From the NCBI GenBank assembly GCA_038146925.1, contig JAYQSP010000006.1, forward strand, positions 387,118 through 451,117: DNA of 64,000 nt. The letters run 5' to 3'. How positions within the stretch are numbered: position 1 is the stretch's first letter; each line of letters starts with the position of its first letter. The position numbers and the translations under genes were made by a program. Under the pieces are notes generated by a model, which worked only from the letters and a program-made list of their open reading frames with translations, had not been told where the DNA came from and searched no databases. Shown one piece after another: positions 34,186 through 43,014 of the stretch. Source of the DNA: UBA830 sp038146925. GTDB lineage: Bacteria; Pseudomonadota; Alphaproteobacteria; MPNO01; UBA830.

Positions 34186-35787
34186 TCAGTCAAAGACCGT
34201 ATCGGAATAGTGTTCGGCATCGACGATGGCCTCGATCACAGTCGGCCCGTCGCTACGCAAGGCTTTGCCGAGCTCGGCACGCAGGATCTCCGCGTTGCGG
34301 GCGCCTACGGCAGGCACGCCGAAATAATGCGCTGGTGGATCGCGGTACTCTTCTTCCTGCAACGCGGTGCCGTAGATCGGCAGCTGGCGGCGTTCCTGCT
34401 TCACCCGGATCAGTCCGAGCCAGCGGTCGTCCAGCACCACCACCGGCAGGCAGATGCCCAGCCGCCTGGCCGCCGCCATCTCGCCGCAGGTCATCTGAAA
34501 GCATCCGTCGCCTAGAACGCAGACCACCGGCAGATCCGGCCGCGCCAGCTTGGCAGCGATGGCGGACGGCAGGCCGAAGCCCATCGACGACCAGCCGTTG
34601 GAGATGTGAAAGGTCTTCGGCGCATGCGCGGTCCACTGACTCGCGATCTGGTGCGTATGGGCGCCGACGTCGAAGGTCAGGACGCCGTCGGACGGCAACA
34701 CGTCGCGGACCACGTCGATGACCTCGTGGGGCGTCAGGTTTTCAGAAGCGGGACGCAGGGCGGCCTGGAAAGATTCCCGATGATCCGCGATATCTGCATC
34801 GACCCAGTCGTTGTCGCATGCCGCAGCCGCCGCCATGGCGGACAGGGATGCATCGAGATCGCCAGTTACCTCGCCCCGCACGTTCACGGACGGCGCCGCG
34901 TCGACCGCTTCGATATCGATCTGCAGCAAAGGCGTGTCGGCGATCCAGGCCTCGTACTCGACCTCGATGGTATCGTATCCCAGCCCGACGATCAGGTCGG
35001 ATTTGCGCAGAAACGCCCGCTGCATCTGGCGCTTTCCGCGCTCGATACAGCCAATCGACAGCGGGTGATCCTCGTCGATCATGCCCTTGGCCATGGTGGT
35101 GGTGGCGAACGGAATGCCGTGGCGCTCGATGAACGCCCGCAGCAACCCGGTATTTTCCATGCGCATCGCACTCGATCCGATGACCGCAACGGGCTTTTTA
35201 GCGCTGCGAAGAATTTCCAGACCGGCATCTATCGATCCTTTTTCCGCCGGAGCAATGCGGTCGAATGCGGAGATGTCGGGAACAGCTTCCGTTGCCGGCG
35301 CAACCGCCACGTCTTCCGGCAGATCGAGATGTACGGGCCCGCGCGGCTCCGACATGGCGATCCGGATCGCCTCGACGACGGTTTCGGCTACCGACCCTTC
35401 GCGCAGCGCGAGCGTCGCCTTGGTGATGGGTGCGAACAGCTGGTGATGATCGATATACATCTGGATGCGACGGCCAAGCTGGTCTGTGTTGAGATTGCAG
35501 GTGATCGCGATCATCGGCGACCTGTCGAGCCAGGCGTTCCCGACACCGGTGGCCAGGTTGGTCGCGCCCGGCCCCAGCGTTGCGATCCCCAGCCCCGGCG
35601 CACCGGTCATCCGCCCCATCACATCGGCGGCGAAACCGGCGGAACCTTCATGCGCGGTCAGCACGAATGGAAGATCGTGCGCGCGCATCGCCTCCATCAG
35701 GGGCAGCACGTTGCCGCTGGGAATGCCGAATCCGTACGTGGTGCCGGCTTTCTTCAGGATTTGGACGATTAGTTCCGCGTTGTTCAT
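34186..35787 (-). CDS. ThDP-dependent enzyme, acetolactate synthase/benzoylformate decarboxylase-like
   Basis: 533 residues from the ATG at 35787 (MNNAELIVQILKKAG). The catalytic Glu is in LTAHEGSAGFAADV (about 45-50). The C-terminal ThDP-binding domain has LGDGCFQMTCGEMAAARRLG, ending in VVLDDRWLG, where most family members have NN or ND after this span. A central FAD/ADP-type domain is present but not clearly functional. It decarboxylates or ligates a 2-oxo acid; the substrate is unknown. It is divergent from the anion permease. Confidence 0.85.
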   Translation of the reverse strand: MNNAELIVQILKKAGTTYGFGIPSGNVLPLMEAMRAHDLPFVLTAHEGSAGFAADVMGRMTGAPGLGIATLGPGATNLATGVGNAWLDRSPMIAITCNLNTDQLGRRIQMYIDHHQLFAPITKATLALREGSVAETVVEAIRIAMSEPRGPVHLDLPEDVAVAPATEAVPDISAFDRIAPAEKGSIDAGLEILRSAKKPVAVIGSSAMRMENTGLLRAFIERHGIPFATTTMAKGMIDEDHPLSIGCIERGKRQMQRAFLRKSDLIVGLGYDTIEVEYEAWIADTPLLQIDIEAVDAAPSVNVRGEVTGDLDASLSAMAAAAACDNDWVDADIADHRESFQAALRPASENLTPHEVIDVVRDVLPSDGVLTFDVGAHTHQIASQWTAHAPKTFHISNGWSSMGFGLPSAIAAKLARPDLPVVCVLGDGCFQMTCGEMAAARRLGICLPVVVLDDRWLGLIRVKQERRQLPIYGTALQEEEYRDPPAHYFGVPAVGARNAEILRAELGKALRSDGPTVIEAIVDAEHYSDTVFD

Positions 35788-35907
35788 GGTCGATCCCGTG
35801 TTGCGAACCTTCGACATAGCGCGGGGGGCGGATGTGCGCAACCGACCGAGACCGACGGCCGGACATGCCGCATTGACACCGTCCCGGCTGCCGCGCAGTT
35901 TCCCGCG

Positions 35908-37296
35908 ATGGAAAAGAAAATCGGCATTCTGCCCGCCGCCGTCACGGTGATCGGCCTCGTCCTGGGAGCATTCCTCTGGTTGCAGCCGGCGCCTTCGGGT
36001 GCATCCCCCGACATGATGCGGATCGCGGCCGTCGTGGTCATCGCGGTATCGCTGTGGGCCAGCGGCGTCGTGCCGGAATACTTCACCGCGATCATCTTCT
36101 TCTTTCTGGCGATGGTGCTGACGGATGCGGGGGGGCCGACGGTGTTCTCCGGTTTTCACTCGGCCGCCGTGTGGATGATCTTCGGCGGGCTGATCATCGG
36201 CGCCGCCGTCCAGGAAACGGGTTTCGGTCGCACGCTTGCCAGCGGCCTGCTGAAAATCTTCCCGCGCAGCTATTTCGGAATCCTGTGCGGCGTCACACTG
36301 GTCGGCGCCGTCCTGTGTTTCATCATTCCGTCGAACACGGGCCGTATCGTCATCATGATGCCGATCTTCATGGCGCTGACCGATCAGGTGGGGTTCGAGC
36401 CAGGCAGCCGGGGCCGCGCCGGCATGGGACTCGCCGTCGCCGCGGGATCGATTTATCCGGGCCTCGCCGTCCTGCCGGCGGCCGTTCCCAATCTGGGCTG
36501 GCTGGGCGCGGCGGAGAGCATTCACGGTCTCAAGTTCACCTATGCCGAATATCTGACCGCCAATTTCCCGGTCATGGGTCTGGTCTCGATGATCGCCGTT
36601 CCGCTTATCTGCCGGACGCTGTTCCCGGACCGGATCGAAAACACCGGCTCAGCGATGCCGCCGGCAAGATCGTCCGCCGAACAGACACGCCTGATCATCG
36701 TCCTGACGGCGGCGCTCGGTCTCTGGCTGACGGATTTCGCGCATGGCGTTTCGCCTGCCTGGGTGGCGCTGGGTGCGGCGGTAATCTGCATGCTGCCGCG
36801 CGCCGGGATGGTTCCGGCGTCGATCATGATGGGCAAGATTTCCTATGCGCCCTGGTTCTTCGTCGCGGGCGTAATCGGTATGGGGGCCGTCGTCGCCAAG
36901 GCGGGGCTCGGCACATATATCAGCCGTTTCCTGTTCGACACCGTGCCGCTTCACGCGGGACAGGATTTTCTGAATTTCGCCATCGTGGGCGGCGTGGGCT
37001 CGGCGATGAGCCTGGTGACGACTGTCCCCGGACAGCCGGCGATCATGAGCACCCTGGCCGCCGATATCGCGTTGGCAACCGGATGGCCGTTGAAAACCGT
37101 GCTGCTGACCCAGCCCTTAAGCTGGGCGATGGCCTTTTTCGCGTATCAGTTTCCGCCTTTCATCCTGGCGGCCCATCTGGGCGGAATTTCCGCCGGACAA
37201 CTGGCGCGGATGATCCTCGCGATGTGCGCGACCGCCTGGATCGTCATGATGCCGCTCCTGTATCTGTGGTGGCAGTTTCTGGGCTATTTCGGATAG
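35908..37296 (+). CDS. SLC13/DASS-type anion permease
   Basis: 462 residues with about twelve membrane helices. The two-fold pattern of the divalent-anion:sodium symporter family is visible: IIPSNTGRIVIMMPIF near residues 140-155 and TVPGQPAIMSTLAADIAL near 370-388 take the places of the two SNT-like motifs. The first is SNTGR, the second is degenerate. It probably imports a dicarboxylate or related organic anion and is divergent from the ThDP gene. The start matches MEKKIGILP. Confidence 0.8.
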   Translation: MEKKIGILPAAVTVIGLVLGAFLWLQPAPSGASPDMMRIAAVVVIAVSLWASGVVPEYFTAIIFFFLAMVLTDAGGPTVFSGFHSAAVWMIFGGLIIGAAVQETGFGRTLASGLLKIFPRSYFGILCGVTLVGAVLCFIIPSNTGRIVIMMPIFMALTDQVGFEPGSRGRAGMGLAVAAGSIYPGLAVLPAAVPNLGWLGAAESIHGLKFTYAEYLTANFPVMGLVSMIAVPLICRTLFPDRIENTGSAMPPARSSAEQTRLIIVLTAALGLWLTDFAHGVSPAWVALGAAVICMLPRAGMVPASIMMGKISYAPWFFVAGVIGMGAVVAKAGLGTYISRFLFDTVPLHAGQDFLNFAIVGGVGSAMSLVTTVPGQPAIMSTLAADIALATGWPLKTVLLTQPLSWAMAFFAYQFPPFILAAHLGGISAGQLARMILAMCATAWIVMMPLLYLWWQFLGYFG

Positions 37297-37461
37297 GAGC
37301 GGTTCGCCTGCCTCAACTCGTCTGCGGCGATTTCGGCGGCAGTTCCTTGCGTGCCGGCACTGGGAAGATTGTTCTACGAGAATGCGTATCGGAGGATGAA
37401 AGCGCAGAGATCCGATTAGCGCCCGACAGCGTACTTCTGTGTAACAAATTGGAGACCTAGC
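37297..37461. other. Spacer after the anion permease
   Basis: No gene is supported. A short open stretch reads FGGSSLRAGTGKIVLRE and on to LAPDSVLLCNKLET, without start codon or ribosome site, and may be a relic. GGAG at 37451-37454 serves the small peptide gene that follows. Confidence 0.4.
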
Positions 37462-37590
37462 ATGAAACGCTTGTTCATTCTCGCTGCACTGATGATGGCT
37501 TTTGCCACGGCCCCTGCATTTGCCGACGGCTGCGGCTCGCACACTGACACGACAAAGACTGAGAAGCCCGCACCATCCACCGGCGCCTGA
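37462..37590 (+). CDS. 42-residue secreted peptide
   Basis: ATG at 37462 with GGAG seven bases upstream encodes MKRLFILAALMMAFATAPAF followed by ADGCGSHTDTTKTEKPAPST and GA, then TGA. The first 21 residues are a clear signal peptide, and the 21-residue mature part is polar with one cysteine. Small secreted proteins with DGCG after the signal occur in alphaproteobacteria, but I know no function for them. Confidence 0.6.
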   Translation: MKRLFILAALMMAFATAPAFADGCGSHTDTTKTEKPAPSTGA

Positions 37591-37826
37591 CAGACTTTCG
37601 CTACATTACGGAAAAAGAACTGCTGAATGGTCGACGCATTGCATATGCGTCCATTGGGCGAGGCGAAAACGTGGAAGAGTGCGAGAAACTGATCGACCGG
37701 ATTGATACCGAGATCCAGCGTCGCCAGCCCACCCTGTATCCTGGTCATAATGATGAGGATATACTGCGACCGAAAGCGGCCGAGTTAATCCTTAATATTC
37801 CAAGACGTAAAAAATACACTAAATAG
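37587..37826 (+). pseudogene. Open frame without start codon, probable gene relic
   Basis: An 80-codon open stretch reads LTDFRYITEKELLNGRR, AYASIGRGENVEECEKL and IDRIDTEIQRRQPTLYPG, ending at TAG. Composition and the helical, charged pattern look coding, but there is no ATG, GTG or TTG start in a sensible place and no ribosome site. It may be the 3' part of a lost gene, or spurious. Confidence 0.3.
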
Positions 37827-37890
37827 CGGTAACTATAAAACATAGTGCCAGTTACCCTTTAACACGATCGGGGGTGTAAGCGTCCGCACA

Positions 37891-38133
37891 TTAGCGCTCG
37901 CAGACCAATCTCCGCACATTCCGGCTCGAGGCATCAAAGATAGCGACCTGAGCCAGGGCTTTCATCTGTCCTGCACGGCGCTCAAGTACGTGCTCGACGG
38001 CCTCCAGAGTCTCATCTTCCAGCGGTCGAAACTCCACGTGCTTTTCGGCACCACGATGCTCTATATTCAAGTCGGAGTAAGGCTCCAGAATTTCGAGGCG
38101 AAGGCTGAATTGCCAGTGCTTCAGATCATTCAT
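37891..38133 (-). CDS. Small protein of unknown function
   Basis: 80 residues from the ATG at 38133 (MNDLKHWQFSLRLEIL). The body is charged and helical with no signal peptide, no membrane segment and no recognised motif. It overlaps the end of the receiver-domain relic by eight bases, which suggests coupled translation or shared decay. It lies in an AT-richer stretch than the flanks. Confidence 0.4.
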   Translation of the reverse strand: MNDLKHWQFSLRLEILEPYSDLNIEHRGAEKHVEFRPLEDETLEAVEHVLERRAGQMKALAQVAIFDASSRNVRRLVCER

Positions 38134-38356
38134 CGCTAGCCTCCGATTCAATGTGCGATGGCTCAGGGCGCGCTGGGTCGGGTGCGCCGAGTGCACGGTC
38201 GATTTCCATCGCCACGGCTTGGCTATCGTCGTCGAGTTGGCTGTATGCGTCAGCCTCGGTTAGCTGGATCGCATGGACCTCGCATCCCTCGGCCCCCGCT
38301 ATTTCCCGGATGAGGTCGGTAATTTCCACCTGATTGTCGACGACCAGTAGGCGCTT
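38126..38356 (-). pseudogene. Relic of a response-regulator receiver domain
   Basis: The frame reads KRLLVVDNQVEITDLIREIA, then GAEGCEVHAIQLTEADAY. This is the beta1-alpha1-beta2 start of a receiver domain (LLVVDD.. acid pocket, here VDNQ). The phosphoacceptor strand that should follow is not recognisable, and the frame continues as SQLDDDSQAVAMEIDRALGA and stops. No start codon precedes KRLLVVD; only a GTG inside the domain is available. It is therefore broken at both ends. Confidence 0.5.
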
Positions 38357-38535
38357 GTTGTCATTGCTCGCGGGTCTCTGGCTCGAATCTTCTGCATTTG
38401 TCTATTGAAAGAAAGCCGTGAAACGACTGAATCTACAATAAAATTTATATATCAGTTTGTTTCAGCATGTTGCCGTGCTTCCGGCGCTGCACCATACTGC
38501 CCTAATGTCAGGTAGGTGAGTGTGGGGCTGCCTAA

Positions 38536-39267
38536 ATGAACTCGGAACAATTGTGCATCCTGATAGTCGATCACGACCCTGCGTTTTCGTCGATGATCGC
38601 GGAATATCTCAGGGACCGCGGCCACTGTCCGGTCATGGCGGAAGACGGCGAGGAAATGCGCGCCGCGATGGAGCGCGAATCAATCGAGCTCGTCCTGCTC
38701 GACCTCGACCTGCCGAAAGAGGACGGCGTCGCGCTGACGCAATACATCCGCGCCAATTCCAGCGTCGGCATCATTATCCTCAGCGGTAAGGGCGATATGG
38801 CGGATCGCGTGTTGACGCTCGAACTGGGCGCGGACGACTATCTCCAGAAACCGTTCGAACTGCGCGAATTGTCGGCCCGGATAAACAGTCTGTCCCGCCG
38901 GCTGGCACGGGACGAAGTGAACCCTGCTGACAATGCGATCGCCGCGCAGTTTGCCGGCTGGAAACTGGATTTCGTTCATCGGCGCCTGACGGCGCCGGGC
39001 GGCGAAGATATTTCTCTGACCACCAGTGAGTTCGCGCTTCTCGAGGTGTTCGTCAAGAACAGCAACCGCCAGATGTTGCGCGCAGAACTGGTCAAAGCCG
39101 TCCGCGGACGGGAAATGAAAGGCTACGACCGCACGATCGACATCCATGTGTCGCGGCTGCGTAAAAAAATAATCCCGGGCGACAACGACAGCCAGTTCAT
39201 ACAGACCGTCCATGGCGGCGGGTACATGTTCTGCGAGGACGTGAAGCTGGATCTGCCGACCGCCTGA
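38536..39267 (+). CDS. OmpR/PhoB-family response regulator
   Basis: 243 residues. The receiver domain is about 1-120: acidic pocket VDHD (11-14), phosphoacceptor D56 in LLDLDLP, S83 and K105 in LQKPF. A winged-helix domain follows at about 140-235: LTTSEFALLEVFVKNSNR and YDRTIDIHVSRLRKKI, the OmpR recognition helix. It ends with HGGGYMF. No sensor kinase gene is adjacent, so it is an orphan here. An AT-rich spacer of about 180 bases precedes it. Confidence 0.93.
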   Translation: MNSEQLCILIVDHDPAFSSMIAEYLRDRGHCPVMAEDGEEMRAAMERESIELVLLDLDLPKEDGVALTQYIRANSSVGIIILSGKGDMADRVLTLELGADDYLQKPFELRELSARINSLSRRLARDEVNPADNAIAAQFAGWKLDFVHRRLTAPGGEDISLTTSEFALLEVFVKNSNRQMLRAELVKAVRGREMKGYDRTIDIHVSRLRKKIIPGDNDSQFIQTVHGGGYMFCEDVKLDLPTA

Positions 39268-39277
39268 ACGCAAAAAA

Positions 39278-39295
39278 ACCCGCCATGGGGCGGGT
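39278..39295. terminator. Hairpin after the response regulator gene
   Basis: CCCGCC (39279-39284) pairs with GGCGGG (39289-39294), extended by A-T at the base, with an A-run on one side that becomes a T-run on the minus strand. With the next hairpin it separates the convergent regulator and OmpA genes. Confidence 0.6.
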
Positions 39296-39324
39296 GCACA
39301 TCCTCTTTCGACGATGAAACGAAA

Positions 39325-39352
39325 ACGGGCGGGCGCCGAAGCACCCGCCCGT
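39325..39352. terminator. Terminator of the OmpA lipoprotein gene
   Basis: A perfect 9-bp stem, ACGGGCGGG (39325-39333) with CCCGCCCGT (39344-39352), is followed by TTTTCG on the minus strand and by CAGCGTTTTT on the plus strand. It sits 21 bases after the OmpA stop. Confidence 0.8.
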
Positions 39353-39373
39353 CAGCGTTTTTCCGGGAACGCG

Positions 39374-40222
39374 TTAGCGCAGGATCGCGATCTCGACCCG
39401 GCGGTTCACGCCCATGCGCACACCATCCTTGGTCTTGACCTTGGGGTCGCGCTCGCCGGCGACAACCTTGCTGATACGCGCCTTCACGCCCGCCTTGCGC
39501 AGCGCGTCGATGACGGCATTCGCGCGCCGGTCGGCAAGCTGCTTGTTATAGGCGTCGCTGCCGGACGTATCCGTGTGACCGATCACGAAGGTCGCCTTTG
39601 CTCCCTTGCCGATCGATGCCGCCGCGTCGTTGATGACAATCGCGGATGACGGTGCGAGCGTCGCACTGTTGTGCGAGAAATAGATGAGATGGCTTTCCTT
39701 GCTCGGCGCTTTCGGCGCCGGTGCGGCCATCTTCTTCTCTTTCATCGCGGCATCGACCTGAGCCATCGCCGCGTTGAACCCGATCTGGCATCGGGAAATA
39801 TCGATCCGCTGGATGTCTTCTTCGGCTCCCTCGATCCAGCAGTCATACATCGTCTGCGCGGTCGCCAGCTCCTGCGGAGCCTTGGTCTTGCCGCCATGCG
39901 TACGCGCCAGAGTCAGACGCCGCCATCCGGCCTGAAGCTCGGCCTGGTATTTCTTCGGCACTTTACGTTCGTACAGACGGTCGGGCAGGACATTCTGTCC
40001 GTTCGCCGCCATGGTCGCCTTATTGCCGAAGTGATCGGCGTCGGCAAAATCCTGCTCCTTGGCTTCGTCCTCCGCAAGCTGGATGTATCCGGCCTGCAAG
40101 CCCTTGTCGAACGCCGTGCCCTTGCTGGGCATGCTTTTCAGCATGGCAATATCGGGTCCGCTGCACGCCGCGAGAAGCGCGCCGGACGCCGTCAGAATAA
40201 GTAGTTTACGCAAAGCACTCAT
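39374..40222 (-). CDS. OmpA-family lipoprotein
   Basis: 282 residues. A lipoprotein signal peptide ends in the lipobox ALLAAC (Cys at about 20). A helical domain of about 130 residues follows (DKGLQAGYIQLAEDEAKEQD, CWIEGAEEDIQRIDISRCQ), then a C-terminal OmpA peptidoglycan-binding domain with FVIGHTDTSGSDAYNKQLAD and RRANAVIDALRKAGV. The protein should anchor in the outer membrane and bind the peptidoglycan layer. It is monocistronic with its own terminator. Confidence 0.9.
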   Translation of the reverse strand: MSALRKLLILTASGALLAACSGPDIAMLKSMPSKGTAFDKGLQAGYIQLAEDEAKEQDFADADHFGNKATMAANGQNVLPDRLYERKVPKKYQAELQAGWRRLTLARTHGGKTKAPQELATAQTMYDCWIEGAEEDIQRIDISRCQIGFNAAMAQVDAAMKEKKMAAPAPKAPSKESHLIYFSHNSATLAPSSAIVINDAAASIGKGAKATFVIGHTDTSGSDAYNKQLADRRANAVIDALRKAGVKARISKVVAGERDPKVKTKDGVRMGVNRRVEIAILR

Positions 40223-40346
40223 GGGAAAGCCCCTTTATTAAACATTAGCCAACCGCCCGGAAATTTCGGATAAACCTCCACCGATCCTTCTTTTAATAGG
40301 CATTTCCGCGATTTGCTCAATACCTTCATTGGGTTTTGACCGAATC

Positions 40347-41369
40347 TCAGACTTTTCCGTCGGCGCTGAGCAGAATGGCAATCGGCCGTGTCTGCTTGAA
40401 TTCCGCCAGAACGATCATCAAAACGACCGTGATGGGAACCGACAGGAACATGCCGGTCACACCCCAGATGGAGCCCCACACCGCCAGCGAGACGATCACG
40501 ACCAGGGACGAAAGGTTCAGGGATTTTCCCATCATGCGCGGTTCGAGCACGTTGCCGATGACGAGCTGCGCGGCACCGAGGCCCACGGCGATGATCAGAA
40601 ATTCGCTGCCGCCGCCGAACTGCAGAAGCGCCATCAGCGCCGGAAAAATCACCCCCAGCAACGAGCCGATGGTCGGGATATACGCCAGAAGGAAAATAAC
40701 GAACGCCCAGAAACCCGCGAGATCCAGCCCCACGGCGACGAGCACCACATAGCTGATTACGCCGGTCAGCAGGCTCAGCAGTGTTTTGACGGCTATATAG
40801 GTCTGCGTGCGTTTCTGGATATCCGAGAGGATAAACTGCACTTCCTTGCGCCGCTCCGTTTCGGGGAAAAGCGCCTCGATCTTGCGTGAAAACGTGCGCT
40901 GTTCGGCCAGCAGGAAGATGACGTAGATCAGGATCAGCCCGGCATTGCCGGCGACTTTGGCGACGGCACCGGCGACACCGCCGATGACGGCTTTCACGTC
41001 CACCTGATCGATCACATGGGCGATGGTCGGCACTTCTTCGAACACACCGAGCGTCATGCCGCGCTGGACCAGTTTTTCGAGGTTGGCCTGGTATACCGGC
41101 GCCGCATCGCGCACGGACGCAATATTGCCGCTGATCATCTCGACGATCAGCCCGAGCACGACCAGAAAGAACACGATCGAGGCCGTCAGCGACAGCCAGC
41201 CCGGCAGTTTCAGATGAACCTCGAGCAGGCGGGAAAGCGCGATGATCACGTACCAGATCATCACCGCGATCGCGAACGGGATAAGCAGATCCCGCCCGGT
41301 CACCATCACATAGGTCATCAGGGCGGCAATGCCGAAGGTAATGCCGAATGCGGACAGTCTGCTGGGCAT
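40347..41369 (-). CDS. AI-2E family (TqsA/PerM-like) transporter
   Basis: 340 residues from the ATG at 41369 (MPSRLSAFGITFG) with AGGAG upstream; the longer frame adds 40 unrelated residues. Seven to eight membrane segments, the long soluble loop after the third helix, and the family end VIGNVLEPRMMGKSLNLSSL with LSVPITVVLMIVL are clear. Members export small molecules such as AI-2 or act as Na+/H+ antiporters. The specific substrate is unknown. Confidence 0.9.
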   Translation of the reverse strand: MPSRLSAFGITFGIAALMTYVMVTGRDLLIPFAIAVMIWYVIIALSRLLEVHLKLPGWLSLTASIVFFLVVLGLIVEMISGNIASVRDAAPVYQANLEKLVQRGMTLGVFEEVPTIAHVIDQVDVKAVIGGVAGAVAKVAGNAGLILIYVIFLLAEQRTFSRKIEALFPETERRKEVQFILSDIQKRTQTYIAVKTLLSLLTGVISYVVLVAVGLDLAGFWAFVIFLLAYIPTIGSLLGVIFPALMALLQFGGGSEFLIIAVGLGAAQLVIGNVLEPRMMGKSLNLSSLVVIVSLAVWGSIWGVTGMFLSVPITVVLMIVLAEFKQTRPIAILLSADGKV

Positions 41370-41529
41370 GGCGGGCTCCTGCCAATGGGTCAGAAGCCCG
41401 AATTTATCAGAATCGGTCCGGTTTGCGGGAAACGGACGCGACAACGGGGTCAGCGCTCGAGGGAATTGCCGGATCACCGACTGATCCACGCATCGCCGGA
41501 TGGCGCGGCTTCGGCCTGGCCGTTTCAGA

Positions 41530-41816
41530 ATAACGGTAGCCCCTTTTCCGTCAGGATTGCACCGCAGCTCCGCCTGAACACGAACGATGCCCCACGCGAC
41601 TTCGCTGCCCAGGGCTGGGAACTGACGCGGCTTCGTTCCTTTCAGATTGCCGCCCGCATCGCCTCAGGCGACCTCGTTACCGTGCTGAACGACTTCGAAC
41701 TGCCGCCGCAACTCGTTCACGTCATTCACCAGGAAGGTAGAATGGCGTTGAGAGAAGTCCGGGCCTTCGTTGATTTCGTCGTCGACCGGCTGCACGCCGA
41801 CCCGTCGATCAGTTAG
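41530..41816 (+). pseudogene. C-terminal relic of a LysR-type regulator
   Basis: The frame ending at TAG 41814-41816 reads APQLRLNTNDAPRDFAAQGW, ELTRLRSFQIAARIASGDL, LNDFELPPQLVHVIHQEG and AFVDFVVDRL, which matches the last 80-90 residues of LysR effector domains. No DNA-binding domain is present upstream; the AI-2E gene starts on the other strand there. It overlaps the convergent luciferase-like gene by eight bases. Confidence 0.65.
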
Positions 41817-42912
41817 CCGCCGTCCTGTATCCTCTTGCCTCAAGCCGGGGCAGCACTTCGTCGACGATAATCGGAAGATCGGTCAAGTAGTTCGGCAATC
41901 CCATGGCCACCGCATCGGCGCCCGCATCCGACAGCTGCGCCAGCTGATCGGCCACGCTGTCTGGATCACCGACCACCGGCGTCGCGCCGTTGGCGGTCGC
42001 AGCGCGCATGTGAAAGCGCCGGCGGTCTTCCTCCGAGATATCGTCGGTGTCGATCCCTCGCTCCACCATCATGATGCGGCACGCCTCGGTGTCGGCATGC
42101 TCGACCGCGTAATAATGGTGGTACTCTTCCGCTTCCTTCTGCGTCGGCCGGCACACCACGCCGATATTCGTGAACAGCCCGATATCGCGTCCGATGGCAT
42201 GCCCCGCCTTGCGGAGATCCGCGCAGTCCTGGTGGAACTTTCCGTAATCGTAGAACGTATGGAACAGCATATCGGCGTTCTTCACCGCATATTCGCGCCC
42301 CCTGCCCGACGTGCCGGCGCAGGCGACCATCGGGCGGACGTTGCTGACCGGCTTTGGGCTCAGCACCGTGCCCCTGGTCTGGAAGAATTCACCCTCGAAA
42401 TCGAACGGTTCGTCCTCCGTCCAGATCCGGGTGACGAGGTCGATCCATTCCTGGCCGAGATCGTAGCGGCGCGCATGCTCGCCGAGATCGACGCCGAGCA
42501 TGTCGAATTCCTTCTGGTACCAGCCACACACGATGTTCAGACCGAACCGTCCGCCGCCGATGTGATCCGCCGTCACCATCTGCTTGGCCGCTACCGCGGG
42601 CGCGTGCGCGGTCACGTGCACGGTGCCGAACGCCATGATGTTGTTCGTGGCGGCGAGAAGGCCCGACGCCCACGTTATGGTCTCGTAGTTAGACCCGTTG
42701 TGGTTGGTCTCGCCGCCGTATCCGATCCAGCGCCCCAGCGGCAGCATGAAATCAATCCCGGCATCGTCGGCGCGGACGGCAAGCTCCCGGCAGTTGTCCC
42801 ACGACGCGTCCCAGCGGTCGGGGAACGTCGAACAGGCCAGCCCACCGTCGCAGTTGGAGCCGAACAGACCGACGGCCAGCTTGTTTCGGTCGAATTTTCG
42901 TATCGGTGTCAT
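41809..42912 (-). CDS. LLM-class flavin-dependent monooxygenase (RutA-like)
   Basis: 367 residues from the ATG at 42912 (MTPIRKFDRNKLAVG). A luciferase-like TIM barrel is indicated by VGLFGSNCDGG, AFGTVHVTAHAPAVAAKQM, IGGGRFGLNIVCGWYQKEF and SGRGREYAVKNADM. The closest known group is the RutA/alkanesulfonate monooxygenase set, which uses reduced FMN and O2 to oxygenate heterocycles or sulfonates. Some LLM enzymes use F420 instead, which the cofGH gene 14 kb away makes possible but unproved. Confidence 0.88.
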   Translation of the reverse strand: MTPIRKFDRNKLAVGLFGSNCDGGLACSTFPDRWDASWDNCRELAVRADDAGIDFMLPLGRWIGYGGETNHNGSNYETITWASGLLAATNNIMAFGTVHVTAHAPAVAAKQMVTADHIGGGRFGLNIVCGWYQKEFDMLGVDLGEHARRYDLGQEWIDLVTRIWTEDEPFDFEGEFFQTRGTVLSPKPVSNVRPMVACAGTSGRGREYAVKNADMLFHTFYDYGKFHQDCADLRKAGHAIGRDIGLFTNIGVVCRPTQKEAEEYHHYYAVEHADTEACRIMMVERGIDTDDISEEDRRRFHMRAATANGATPVVGDPDSVADQLAQLSDAGADAVAMGLPNYLTDLPIIVDEVLPRLEARGYRTAAN

Positions 42913-42961
42913 GGCCTGAATTTCGCGCGCGGATGATCGGGGATCAACCCGTCCGAGCAAA

Positions 42962-42988
42962 GAAAAAAGACGGCCCGAAGGGCGCCGT
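42962..42988 (-). terminator. Terminator after PEP-CTERM gene 3
   Basis: ACGGC and CC (42970-42976) pair with GG and GCCGT (42981-42988) with one bulged base, followed on the minus strand by six Ts. It lies 27 bases after the TAA of the PEP-CTERM gene. Confidence 0.75.
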
Positions 42989-43014
42989 TTTAATTTCGTT
43001 ATAATCGTCTTCGT

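Noticed and set aside
37297..38535. Integrated phage or genomic island with attachment sites
   Set aside because: No integrase, tRNA target or flanking direct repeats were seen; only relics remain.
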